Source of the DNA: Azadirachta indica
Lineage: Eukaryota; Streptophyta; Magnoliopsida; Sapindales; Meliaceae
Assembly: GCA_022749755.1 (NCBI GenBank)
Contig: CM040441.1
Span: 16,865,475-16,929,474 of the forward strand
Length of the DNA stretch: 64,000 bases
Reading direction: 5' to 3'
Below are positions 23,603 to 36,000 of this stretch, one piece after another. Positions within the stretch are counted from its first letter, which is position 1. Every line of letters starts with the position of its first letter. The notes beneath the pieces are model-generated. The model did not search any database and had not been told where the DNA came from. It worked only from the letters and a program-made list of their open reading frames with translations. A program made the translations under genes and the position numbers.

Positions 23603-24783
23603 CGGGATTTTAACACATTGCTCTACTGAGGTTTAAAATTTTAAAACTTAAATGAAAAGTTTAAAAAAAAGTATACTTATCTCTTTTGAACTATTAGTTG
23701 ACAATTTAATTTTATTTATATAATTATAATACCCTTAATTACTTCAAAGTAAAATATAAGAAATTCAATATGTATGTAATCAAAAATAATTTTAATTTAT
23801 ATTTATTTAAAAATTAAAAAATTAATTAATAACAATTTAATTTACAATTTTAATACTTAAATAGAAATTTTAAGAAAAGACACACTTACCTCCCTTGAAC
23901 CATCAATTGACCATGTATTTTCACTTAAAATAATTATAATATCCTTAATTATTTCAAAATAAAATTTAAGAAACTCAATTTTAATTTATTTGATGTTCAA
24001 AAAATTAAAATAATTAAAATTTTGATTAATAACAATTATAATTTATATTCATTTAATATTTATTTAAATTAAAAATTTATTTAATGATATTTAAAATTAG
24101 CAATTCAGTTATGTTGATATTTTTTTTAATTTTCCGTCATTGCGTAGTTCCATTAAATTTTTTCTGTAAATTCAAAAGTTTACATTTACTTTACGAGTCA
24201 TAAGATTGATATTGAAGTGTGGATTTAATATGAATGTGTATGACATAAATTTTGTATTAAAGTGTTTTTATAAGAAGAGGGAGATTGATAAGGTTATGAA
24301 ATTGTTTAATAAAATAAAAAAATATAATTTATTGTTAGAGAATTTGTAAAAGAGGTGAGTAAAAAAGACGGCAGCTTTACATATTAAGATTTGAAATTTG
24401 AATCAATATGATATATGAATAAAAATTAAATTCCTATTTTGAGTAAATATTAAATAAATGTAAACTAAAATTATCAAGTTAAATTATTATTAATTAAATT
24501 CTTAATTTCAATAAATATTAAATACACGTAAATTAAAATTGTTAAATTAAATTATCATTAATTAAATTTCTAATTTTTAAATAAATATAAATTAAAATTA
24601 TTTTTGATTACATATAAATTGAATTTCATATACTTTACTTTGAAACAATTAAGGGTATTATAGTCATATAAATAAAATTGAATGGTCAACTAATGGTTCA
24701 GGGGAGGTAAGTGTGCCTTCACTTAAACCTTTCATATAAGTGTTAAAATTCAAAACCTCAGGAGAGGTATGCGTTAAAACCCC
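23603..24783. mobile_element. MULE-like MITE with 9-bp target duplication
   Basis: A 1,181-bp element with inverted arms of over 200 bp. The left end is CGGGATTTTAACACAT; the right end in reverse complement is GGGGTTTTAACGCAT. The arms share AATACCCTTAATT and ATGTAATCAAAAATAATTTT. It is flanked by the same 9 bp, TTATTAATA, at 23594-23602 and 24784-24792. Long arms plus a 9-bp duplication are the hallmark of Mutator-like elements. A third, degenerate arm copy sits inside at about 23,836-24,010. No transposase frame, so non-autonomous. Confidence 0.85.
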
Positions 24784-24792
24784 TTATTAATA

Positions 24793-26642
24793 TTACCAAT
24801 AAATTGTAATTATTTTTTGAGATATTTGAAAATGAAAATTGTTATTATTATTAAATAATCATTTTACTTTTATAATATTTCATTTTATTAGAATAGTTAA
24901 TTTTTTTAAAAAAATACCTATAATGTATATTTTGATGGTTTGTTAATATCATACTTTTATAGTTATATATCCAAATATTTAATTTAAAATTAAAAATTTG
25001 ATATAAATACTGATAACTAAGTAGTAATTTATTTTTTAAAAACTGTTAGAAGAAAAATGTTAAAAAATATAAGCACTGGACGATATTATTATTTTCTCTT
25101 TAACATCACAAATCGGGCCTTTATTTAAAATTAGTTGCAGCTTCAAAAATAAGTGATAAAATAACAAACTTCCTCCTGTAATTTTTAGAGTTATAATTCA
25201 GCAAAAATCGATATCTTGGAGTCATTAAAAAACTTGAGAACACCTCTGTAAATCTACAATGGTGCTTTGATTAAATAAAACTTCGATTGAGTGTTGGCCT
25301 AGTCAATGTAGACTTAAAATTGAATCACGTTATATCTAGGGTTATTTGTTTCTTTTTCGTATTTTTGATCTATTTCCATCTTGTCTCTTTTGATTGGTTG
25401 CTAGATATTTAATTCATTGGTTAGGAGTTGAATTAGGGTTTAGTTTGATCAAATTGAGGTTGGCTTTAACAAGGGCGATTCTAACTGAGGTCAAATAATT
25501 TAAGTTGAAACTTAAAATAAATATACTAAAAATTATCTACTTGAACTGTTTTTTAGTTTTTTCAGATGTAAATTCTTTTTGTGATATTATTGATTTGGTT
25601 TGTTTGATAGCAAAGAAAATGAAAATAGTAATAGTTAAATGACTATATTGAAAACCTTTTATAGTATTAGAAACAAGTACAATATTCTTTTTCATACCAA
25701 GGTTTATTATGAGATTAATTTGAAATCGGATAATAATTAAGGATATTTTTTTTAGAAAAAAAAAAGATAACTATTAAAACAAAACTTTCTTTAATCTTTA
25801 TTCATGAAAATAATACTGAATATTAAAAAATATATTTATTTTCGTATAACATAAATATTAGTATGCTCTATATCTCAAGAAAAAGAGTGAAAATTGTTGA
25901 GGAAGAGAAAGCAACCCTAATCGCCTCTAAGGCATCAAAGAAGAAGGTTTGTGTAATGCAAATGTTCGAAGGCTGATTGAGTGAACGAAGACTTGGCTAG
26001 ATCAGTAGAGAGGATGAACCGATGAAGTTTGAGGAACCAAGTTATAAAAAATGTGTAAATTTAAATATAACTGTATAAGTGGTATAACTTAAATAGATGT
26101 AATATTATAAAAAATGTGTAAATGTAATTAACTTAAAAAAACATTCAAATATTTTTAGTAAAGTTTCGTACATAAATTAAAAAAATAGAACATCTAAATC
26201 ATTTTGTTCATATTTTAGTTTGAAAAATAAAGAGCCACGTTATTATTAATAATAATAAGAAAAAGGGAAGAAAGGGGTTTATTCTCATTATTTAACAAAT
26301 TCTCAACCCATTCCCACTTTTCGAAAAACCATAATCGCAATCTCCACATGTCATAATCTCTTATTAAATTTAATTAACAGTCGACCTTCTGATTGTTATT
26401 AATTTATTGCACTAGACAATAGCTCCATTAATATGCATCATTTTCGAATAAGCCACGCTGACACCAGGCAGGCAGGCACCGACTACTACTATAAAAAACA
26501 CTTAGAATTTTATGACTGATGATTCAGCACAAGCATATTTTGGAAGTATTTGATGCCATTTTCTAATCCCACGAGACTTTTTCAAACTCCTTGATCAGCA
26601 AGTTTTCCAACAAGAATAACTTTCCATTACAGATTCCTATAT
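24793..26642. other. AT-rich intergenic sequence
   Basis: No gene, RNA or clear element recognised. Around 25,900-26,030 base composition is more balanced but no open frame of note is present. Confidence 0.4.
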
Positions 26643-26734
26643 ATTTTTTTTAATACAATCCCCAACACAGTGGGAGGTACCCTTGCATCTAATAGAGGTC
26701 GAAGCCAGGACCTCTTGGCTAGGCCGAGTGGTTA
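26643..26734 (-). mobile_element. tRNA-derived SINE-like fragment
   Basis: On the minus strand the fragment has a B-box-like GGCTTCGACCT after AAGAGGTCCT, a body with GGGTACCTCCCACTGTG, and ends GGGGATTGTATT followed by an A tract. This is the layout of short plant SINEs. The A box is poor and the 5' end may be cut off. Confidence 0.45.
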
Positions 26735-26763
26735 CTGCTTCCTATTTAATATACTTTTTCTTT

Positions 26764-26772
26764 ATATATATA
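26764..26772 (+). promoter_or_regulatory. TATA box of F-box/PP2 copy 3
   Basis: TATATATAA lies about 84 bp before the ATG at 26856, a normal distance for a short 5' UTR. Confidence 0.5.
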
Positions 26773-26855
26773 AGCCTTTGTCAATGTGCCATTCCCATTT
26801 ATTTAAACTCATCAGTGTGTTGGAGAAGGAATTCGGACAGTAAAGAATAAATAAA

Positions 26856-28678
26856 ATGGATATCACTTCAGTTCTGCCTCCGGAATGTGTTTCCCACATC
26901 ATTTCTCTTACATCTCCGAGGGATGCGTGTAGATTATCGGCTGTATCTCCGGCAATCAGATCGGCTGCAAATTCGGACGCTGTCTGGGAGAAGTTTCTGC
27001 CGTCCGATTACCAGGAGGTTCTCTCCGATCCTGTTTCTTCCTCCTCATCCTCGCTTTTGACTTCCCTCTCCAAGAAGGAGCTTTACTTTCATCTCTGTCA
27101 CAACCCTGTTCTCATCAACAATGGCACCGTGGTAAGCATTACTCAGTTTTAGTTCTAGATGATCATTTCAAACCCAATATATGCTGCTAAATTTAGGGAA
27201 CCATCTTGTTGATTTAGCTAGAAATGAACCTGGATTGGCTGGTTTTCTTCAAATGTTTCTGCTCTTCTTTAGGAATATATAAGTACAAAAAATTTACACT
27301 CTGTTCTTTTACTTTCTATATACATTCAATTAGTCTTATGAATACAAGTATTAACCCCGGAGTTTTCATCAAATGTTGACACCAAACTCTGCGGTTTCCT
27401 CAGGATATGTTTAGAATTAAGGTATTGTGATTTTGAAGTCAAAAAATGTTAGCAAAATGAGTGGGTTCTACAATTATCAAAATTAAACAGAGGTTAAAAA
27501 TACCAAACATGTCTTTATTATTTTCCATTATAATATCTAAACAATGTTTTGCTAAGTACCTTGAAATCATCGCAATGTTGATTTGGACTTTCTTCTTGTT
27601 TCATACAAAAACAATTTAGAAGATAGTTAAATGCTAATTGATGCTTTGTGTTTTAACTTCTTATAAGTCCTTATAGTCAAAATTTGTCCTGTACATTGCC
27701 CTTATAAGACTTTTAAAATGGGTATTAAAATTAAGCACAAACATGACATTGACAAACATACCCCCAAAGATATATAATTTTTATTTCATTTTTTAAAATA
27801 AATGTAATGATTAATTGTTTGTTCCTCTTCTGTTGTATGAATGTATAGAAAAGCTAACACTGTGGGTCCTTCACAGAGCTTTGCACTGGAGAAAGAAAGC
27901 GGGAAGAAAATTTACATGATTGGGGCAAGAGGGCTTTCTATTGCCTGGGGAGATAGACCTAGCTATTGGATATGGATTTCTCTACCAGAGTCTAGGTAAT
28001 TAATCTGCAGTGCTAAAAATGATATAAAATGTCATTGATAATAGTAGATCAACAGAGCTGGCATTATTACCGAACGTGCAGACTTAATTAAAGCATCTGG
28101 CTAAACAATAACAAATATTTTAATACAAAAACTATTTCATACTGTGAATTAAATATCTCTTTAAACCAAGTCAATCTTCTCAATCCCACCTAACATTAAT
28201 TATTCTAAACTAGGGATTGGTATCTTTTGACTTGAGTAATTGTTTAATAATGAGGCATGCATCAATTAATTGCAGGTTTCCTGAGGTAGCTGAGCTGAAG
28301 ATTGTGTGGTGGTTTGACGTCAAAGGAAGAATAGAGACAAACATATTGTCCTCCAAGACAAACTATGCGGCTTATCTTGTGTTCAAGTTTGCAGAGTCCA
28401 GATATGGATTTGAAAGAAGACCTGTTGAGCTGGGCGTCTGCGTTGAGGGAAGCGATAACGGGGAAAGGCGAAGAGCAATGTTAGATCCTCAAGCAAACAT
28501 GCAGAGGCTAAGTCAGGACAGGGGAGATGGATGGGTGGAGATTGAGATGGGTGAATTCTTCAACGAAAATGGAGATGATGGAACGTTGGTTTGTAGTGTG
28601 TTTGATTTTCATAGTCTTGACACTAAGCATGGTATAATTATCCAAGGCATTGAGGTTAGGCCTAAGAATAGCCGATAG
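26856..28678 (+). CDS. F-box protein PP2-B type, copy 3, intact
   Basis: Predicted SCF ubiquitin-ligase adaptor with a Nictaba-like lectin domain. Exons 26856-27131 (276 nt), 27877-27995 (119 nt), 28276-28678 (403 nt), all GT-AG, give 265 residues, close to Arabidopsis PP2-B10. The F-box covers about residues 5-50 (LPPECVSHIISLTSPRDACR, then NSDAVWEKFLPSDY). The linker has SGKKIYMIGARGLSIAWGD. The lectin domain starts ELKIVWWFDVKGRIET, contains YAAYLVFKFAES and GWVEIEMGEFF, and ends IIIQGIEVRPK. In Arabidopsis relatives bind Skp1/ASK proteins and VBF helps Agrobacterium T-DNA uncoating, but targets here are unknown. It belongs to the plus-strand lineage and forms a tail-to-tail pair with the copy ending at 29753. 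Confidence 0.93.
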
Positions 28679-29752
28679 ATGCAATCACTTTCTTTGTTGT
28701 TGCTAAGATGTTTTGATACTCTGTAGGGGGCATACATGTGCTGCTTCTAAGATCAAAGTCTGTTTTATTAATTACATATGCTTCTTGTCTGCAAGTCATT
28801 CCTAGTTATTGTTTACTTAGTTCTCAACTCATCACAATTGTCAATTAAGTGTATATTTGGCAATACAAATTAGCATTTCACAAATGTTAATTAGTACTTT
28901 AAAATTGTTAATATGACATATTTGATAATTTTAGTACAACATACTTATTCAAATGAAATTAGAAGTCAGAATGATTTTTGAATAAACACATAGTGAAATA
29001 TTTTTATGAGATTACAATTTAAAGGGCTTAGTTACATAACATACAAATTTAATAAATTCTTACTAAATTTAATAAAAGTTTTGTCATTCCCAACATTATC
29101 TCCCAACTAAATCCTTATCGTATTTTGTTGTATTTTTTACTAATTATTTTATTATTTTTTTTAAATTATTACATTTACTATTTTTTTTAACAAATTTATT
29201 TAATTATTTTTTTAATAATAATCATGACAATAAATAACAATTTTTTTAGAAATATTTATAAAATAAGATATTATTATTAATAATATGACTAATACATATA
29301 TATATTATATATCTACTAGATTGTATGCAATAGTTAATTTAAAAAAATATATAGAATATCAATTGGTTTTTAAAATTTTACAATACTTATTTTTATTAAA
29401 AAAAAATACCGATGCATAGATATTAATTTTATATATTATTTAATTTGACAAAATGTTATGTTATCTATTTTAGTAATTTACTAATATTAAAGTACTTTTT
29501 GATTATAAATTCAAATACTTAATTTAACATTAAATGCCAAATTCTAACTGCTTTTCTAAAAACTATTAAAAAAGTGGTAAGAATTATAAGCGGCAAGCAT
29601 ATTAATTTTTTTTTAACACTAAACTCTTTTCGACTACAACGTGCATTGAATTTAAATTTTAAATACTTACTTCCAAAAGATTAATTACAACAAAAAGACA
29701 AAAGCATCAACTTGCAATGTAATTAGAACCAGCATTTTATGCGTAAACACTT
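28679..29752. other. AT-rich spacer between convergent F-box/PP2 copies
   Basis: Holds the 3' ends of two convergent members. In later pairs this spacer is only about 220-320 bp, so about 750 bp of extra AT-rich sequence sits here (roughly 28,850-29,600). I could not identify it as a known element. Confidence 0.5.
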
Positions 29753-31394
29753 TTAACATCCACTTTTAGGCCTAATCATAATTCTTTGAATAATGAGGCC
29801 ATGTTTATAGTTGATCAATCCACCGATAGCAAATAAACTACACACCACCCTTCTATCGTCTTCATTAACGAAAAACTCACCCATCTCAATCTCCGTCGAG
29901 AAATTGTCGAGAATTTTCATTTGCTGCAGGATCGAGCATCGCAGCATAACATTTTTCAGCCGGCTCATCAGTTCCTTCAAAGTAGACGCTCAACTTTACA
30001 GGTCTATTTTCAAACCCAAATGTTTCCTCTGCAAGCTTGTACACAAGATATGCTGCATAGGTGGTGTTTGGTGATAAAGTCTTGGTCTCTATCCTTCCTT
30101 TCTCATCTATCCACCACATGACCTTGAGCTCTACCACTTCTGCAAACCTGCAATTTCATTTACATTAGTGTAAAATTTTAAAAGCTTCCTATATTGAGAC
30201 ACTGAAAAGAGTTATTAAACTGAATTTGTTGATGTTAACCTGCTGCTGTGAGTTAAAAGTTATTATAATGGGTAGAGCTAGCTTACAAATAGTATTTACA
30301 AATACTATAATAGTACTTCTTAAAAATTCATCGAATTAAACCGAACCTAAAGATTCGATCTATTTTTTATTTTTGTGCGTTGAAACTTAAATTAAACCAA
30401 AAATTGATTAGACGTATAATTTTTAAAATTTTAAATTTAAACAATACGTGACACATTACAATGTATTGATCATAACATTTATTCTTAAATTTTTATACAT
30501 GAAATTAATTTTAAACATAAAAATTTTATTTATAAATTAACTTATACAAAATTTGAGTCTGGACAAATATGTAGAACCCGAGCCAAACCGATTTGTCCAG
30601 CTAATTCATTGCAGTTTGATTTTCGATGAATACTAGACTAGCCTAGATCATAATTGGCTAATACCATCCAGAAATTAATTCTGCATACTTATGATTTTTT
30701 TTTTTCCTCCTCTAGAGCAGCTGCAAATTTATATTTATTCTCCTGCACTTGTGATTCATTGTTTCGAATCAAATTTTAGGTTTGAAAAAAAGGGTCTCTA
30801 AGCTGAAACGAGTACAGCCAAAAAATATAACTTCACTTGTTAGTAATTAAGAGCAAACCTGGACTCTGGTAGAGATTTCTATAAGCAGAAAGCAGAAGCA
30901 TCTTTCAGTTGAATAGAAAGAGCTCTTGCCCCAATCATGTAGCATTTTTTTCCACTCTCCGTCTTTAGACCGAAGCACTGTCTCAAAAAAGTTGCAATTC
31001 ATCATGAAATATATACCTAATTAAGACCTATGTAGAGTCATTTGCCGTGAAGAAGTGATGAAGAAATAATGAAAATAAATTACACCATTAGTTTCCTTAC
31101 CATATTGCCATCATCGATGAGAATTGGGTTATTGCAGAGACGGAAATATAGATCTTTCTTAGACAATGAATTCAACAACACTGATGACGAGGAGCACGAA
31201 GATGAGGCTGAATTGGAAGCGATGATCTGCTGGCAATCGGACGGCAGAAACTTCTCCCAGACGATGTCGGAATCCGCAGCTGATTTGAAGGCCGGAGACA
31301 CCGCCGACAATCTGCGGGCGTCGCGAGGAGAGGTAAGAGAGATGATCAACGATATGCATTCTGCCGGAAGATTATTAACAGTGATATTATCCAT
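29753..31394 (-). pseudogene. F-box/PP2 copy 4, stop codon and deletion
   Basis: First member of the minus-strand lineage. Exon 1 is 31101-31394 (294 nt; NLPAECISLIISLTSPRDAR), exon 2 is 30859-30977 (119 nt), exon 3 is 29753-30147. Exon 2 has TAG at 30879-30881 where paralogs have a Trp codon. In exon 3 the segment coding for the Gly-Gly-Trp-Met part before EIEMGEFF is deleted, and the length (395 nt) is out of phase. The F-box exon remains open and could give a truncated F-box-only protein. Its exon 1 lies head-to-head with the remnant that follows on the plus strand. Confidence 0.85.
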
Positions 31395-31599
31395 TTTCCT
31401 CTCTTTCAAAATCACAATTAATGTGCATATTGGAATTGCATGGCTTTGTACATTGTAGTTATCGACATGTCTTTATGCCTCTGTTGGTTACTGATAATTC
31501 AAAGTCGAATAACAATACGTTATGTATATTATGCTAATAGTCTGAGTAATTTTTAATTTGCCATTATCAATATATGATTATTTGACCCCTCGTTTTTTA

Positions 31600-32780
31600 T
31601 TTAAAAGAAAATGTCTTTATTATTGTCCATTATAATATCCAAATAATCGCTTTTGCTACGGACCTCGAAATTCAAGGCAATGCTGATTTGGACTTTCTTG
31701 TTGTTTCAAAGCAAAACAATTTAGAAGATAGTTAAATGCTCATTGTCATTGATGCCATGGAGTTTTAACTTCTTATAAGTCCTTATCAAAATTTGTCATG
31801 TATTATTTGTCTTCAATGCTCAGTTCTAATATTTTAATACTTTTAAAATGGGTACTAAAATTAAGCAAGAATACTACGCTGACAAATATGCCCTTAGACT
31901 TACCTACCGGAGATAATTTTTTTTTTTTTTCAAATCAATGGTCATTGTTTGTTCCTCTTGTACTCTATGAATATAGAGAGAATACTGTGGTTCCTTAACA
32001 GAGCTTTACATGATCGGAGAAAGAGGGCTTTCCATTGCATGGGGAGATGAATCTAGGTACTGGATACGGATTTCTTTATCTGCAGACTCTAGTTAATTAA
32101 TTGTCTACTTTCTTCATATATATATTTACATGTTTCCTTACTCACATGTTGGTTTTCTCTTTCATTTTGATTTCTGTGTATATTAGTCTGTGCTAACGTG
32201 CAGGCTGCTAACCATGACTATATTAAAGCATGCTACAATTATAACAAATGTTTAAATGCAAAAAGTAAAAGATCTAATACCAGTTAAATATCTCGTTAAA
32301 CCAAGTCAATCTTCTAAATCCCACCTAAGTTTAATCACGAGGAATTGGCATCTCTTGACTTGGGATTGTTTTTTAAATGAGGCATGCATACGGCAATGCA
32401 TTAATTAATTGCAGGTTTCCTAAAGTGGCATGAGCTAAAGTTTGTATGGTGGCTTGACATCAAAGGAAGACTAGAGGTAAACATATTTTTCTCCAAATCA
32501 ATCTATGTGGCGTAGCTTGTGTTCAAGTTTGAAGAGTCCAGATATGGATTTGAAAGAAGACCTGTAGCGCAGGGCATCTACATTGAGGGAAGCGATAATG
32601 TGTAAAGGCGAAATGCTGTGCTAGATCCTCGGGCAAACATGCGGAGGCTAACTCAGGACAGATCAGGAGATGGATGAGTGCAGATTGAGATGGGTGAATT
32701 CTTCAATGAAAATGGAGATGATGAACGTTGTTTTGTAGTGTGTTTGATTTTGATAGTGTTAACACTAAGCATGCTAAAAA
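31600..32780 (+). pseudogene. F-box/PP2 copy 5, remnant without exon 1
   Basis: The left part matches intron 1 of plus-lineage copies (compare about 27,510). The linker exon remnant (32002-32090) has lost about 30 bp after AGCTTT. The lectin exon remnant (from 32415) reads like FPKVA...WLDIKGRLE but has several in-frame stops and shifts. No F-box exon is present: the homology begins within intron 1. Confidence 0.8.
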
Positions 32781-32995
32781 TGTGTTGATGCTTTGAAGGG
32801 GGGCATACATGTGCTGCTTCTAAGACCAAAAGTCTGTTGTATTAATTACAGATGCTTCTTGTCTTTATTTTAATTCTTGCAAGAACATTACTAGTTAAAT
32901 ACTCACTTCCAAAAGATTAATTACAACAAAAAGACACAAGAATCAACTTGCAGTCTAATTAGAACCAGCATTTTTAAGAATAAACACTCTTAGCA

Positions 32996-34563
32996 TCAAC
33001 TTTTAGGCCTAACCATAATTCCTTGAATAATAAGGCCATGTTTACGATAGTATAATCCACCTATATTGTAAAACCTACACACCACCGTTCTACCATCTCC
33101 GTTAACGAAGAACTCACCCATCTCAATCTCCATCCACCCACCTGCTCCGTCAAGAAATTGTCGAGAATTTTTATTTGCTGCAGGATCGAGAAACGCGGCA
33201 TGACTTTTTTCCGGCTCAGTTCCTTCAAAGTAGACGCTCAACTGTACAGGTGTCTTTTCAAACCGTGATGTTACCTCTGCAAGCTTGTACAAAAAATATG
33301 CTGCATAGGTGGTGTTTGGTGATAAAATCTTCGTCTCTATCCTTCCTTTCACTTCTGTCCACATCATAAACTTGAGTTCTACCACTTCTGCAAACCTGCG
33401 ATTGCATTTACGACAGGGTAAAATTTTAACAATTTCCCTACATGGAGAGACTGAAAAGAGTTATTAAAATGAATATGTTGAGGTTAATGTGCTGCTGTGA
33501 GTTATACAAGTTATTTTGTATAGTTAGGGATTACCCATACTATTTACAAAAAAGATTATAACACATTTTAGAAATCTACTTACACACATAACTGGTTAGA
33601 ATTCTACGCTTCTAGCGAGAAAAGTCTACTCAACGATCTGTAAAAATCCCAGATAACGTGGGGGAGTCTTGCTAGTCTCCTAAAGGGAAACAATTTGTTG
33701 AGTTTTGGTTATAGTAAATTTGGATTATATTATATACATTATTTTAGACGTTATAAAAATCATAATATAGAACCCGAGCCAAACCAATTCGACCAGCTAA
33801 TTCTGAAAATGTATCCATTCCATTTTGATCTACAATGAATAGTGGACTAACCTAGGTCATACTCAACCAATACAAAACAGAAATTAATTCAGCACATATG
33901 ATTTATTTTCTCCTCTAGAGCACCTGCAAATTTATATTTATTTTCCTACACTTATTGTTTTGTAACAAAATTTTTTAGGTTCGAAAAAAGGGTCTCTAAG
34001 CTGAAATTACAGGCAACAGAGATAACTTCACTTGTTAGTAATTAAAGAACAAACCTGGACTCTGGTAGATATTTCCATAAGCAGTATTTGGGAGCAAATA
34101 TAAATGGAATGGAAAGAGCTCTTGCCCCAATCATGTAGCATTTTTTTCCGCTCTCCTTCTTTAGACTAAAGCACTTTCTCAAAAAAAAACAGCAATTTAT
34201 ATATATATATATATATCATTTGTCACAAGAGGAAATAATGAAAATAAATTTCACCATTAATTTCGTTACCGTATTTCCATCATCGATGAGAATTGGGTTA
34301 TTGCAGAGATGAAAATAGAGCTCTTTCTTTGACAATGAATTCAACAACACTGATGACGAGGAGCACGAAGATGAGACTGAATTGGAAGCGATGATCTGCT
34401 GGTAATCGGACGGAAGAAACTTCTCCCAAACGGTGTCGGAATCTGCCGCTGATTTGAAGGCGGGAGACACCACCGACAATCTGCAGGCGTCGCGAGGAGA
34501 GGTAAGAGAGATGATCAATGATATGCAATCTGGCGGAAGATTATTAACAATGATATTATCCAT
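32996..34563 (-). CDS. F-box protein PP2-B type, copy 6, intact
   Basis: Minus-lineage member with all frames open. Exon 1 34270-34563 (294 nt), exon 2 34055-34173 (119 nt), exon 3 32996-33395 (400 nt): 270 residues. The F-box reads NLPPDCISLIISLTSPRDAC and DTVWEKFLPSDYQQI, followed by a Ser-rich stretch. The linker has SGKKCYMIGARALSI. The lectin domain has VKGRIETKILSPNTTYAAY, GWMEIEMGEFF and the C-terminal GLIIQGIMVRPK. The Met at 34563 is chosen because all minus copies start MDN there. The exon 2 acceptor is GAAAG, weaker than the ACAG of its paralogs, but still AG. Role as for the other PP2-B F-box proteins; substrate unknown. Confidence 0.9.
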
Positions 34564-34739
34564 TTTCCTCTTTTTCAAAGTCACAATGTGCATATTGGTA
34601 TTAGCTCTGTACATTGCAGTTATTTACATGTCTTATGTCTTTATACTTACTGTAGAATTCAAAGTCAAATAACAATACATTATATATATTATGCTAACAG
34701 TCTACTAACTTTTAATTTGCCCTTAACTTTATGACATAT

Positions 34740-35340
34740 ATTATTTAATACCTCATTTTTTTTTTTTAAAAAAAATGTCTTTATTATAGTCTATTATAAT
34801 ATCCAAACAGTGACTCGCTATCCACCTAAAATCATCGCAATATTGATTTGGACCTTCTTCTTGTTTCATATAAAAACAATTTAGAAGATAGCGAAAACTG
34901 CTCGTTGATGCTATGTATTTTTAACTTCTTACAAGTCCTTATCAAAATTTGTCATGTATTTTTTTTCTGCAATGCTCAATTCTAATTTTAATAGTTTTAA
35001 AATGGGTACTAAAATTAAGCAAAAATATGACAGTGATAAACATGCCCTTAGACTTATCTACCAGAGAGAAATTTTTGCAATTTTTTTTCAAACCAATATA
35101 GTCATCGTTTGCCTTTCAATACATGTATGTATGTATGTATGTATATATAGTCATTATTCCTCTTCTACTCTATGAATCTATAGAAAAGCTAACACTGGTT
35201 CCTTCGTAGAGCTTTGGCCTGGAGAAAGAAAGTGGCAAGAAGATTTACATGATTGGGGTAAGAGGGCTTTCTATTGCCTGGGGAGATAAACCTAGCTATT
35301 GGATATGAATTTATCTACCAGAGTTTAGGTTATTAGTTGT
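34740..35340 (+). pseudogene. F-box/PP2 copy 7, only intron 1 and linker exon left
   Basis: Intron-1-like sequence leads into a full-length linker exon (35210-35328, 119 nt; SGKKIYMIGVRGLSIAWGD). It carries TGA at 35306-35308 in place of a Trp codon. The lectin exon is absent: sequence homologous to the end of intron 2 (about 35,495) jumps directly to sequence normally found after the stop codon (about 35,511). Exon 1 is missing too. Confidence 0.8.
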
Positions 35341-36000
35341 CTACTGTCTTTCTCATATTAATATATTTATATGTTTCCTTGCTTATATGTTCGTTTTCTT
35401 AAACCAATTAAATATATCCTTAAACCAAGTCAATCGTCTAAATCCCACGTAACTTCGGTTATCCTAAACAAGGATTTGGTATCTCTTGATTTGTGATGGC
35501 TTAATAATGATAGGAGGCAGACATGTACTGCCGCTGCTAAGCCAAAGTCTGTTGTATGAATTACAGATGCTTCTTGTCTTGATTTTAATTCTTGCAAGAA
35601 CATTACTAGTTATTTAGTATTTTTAGCATAGGAGTATTACCAAAGTAAGTATTTTTAATAGACTAATGCTTATTTATATGTGAGGAGAGAGTAGCAATTT
35701 CGAGTCCATACTGTTACAAACAGGGTGAATATTTTTCATATCGGATTGGTTTTAAATTCAATATACTTAAAGGTTAATCAAATAGAATCATTAGAAAATT
35801 TTAAACTAAAACCAAACAAATCACTCAATTCGTTTCTTTAATTCTAAACTTGTCGCAAGTCTCAATTAAATCCCTTTGGATTATGGTTTGAATTTAAATT
35901 CTCAATACTCACTTCCAAAAGATTAATTACAACAAAAAGACAAAAGCACCAACTTGCAATATGATGAGAACAAGCATTTTATGCCTAAACACTCTTAACA

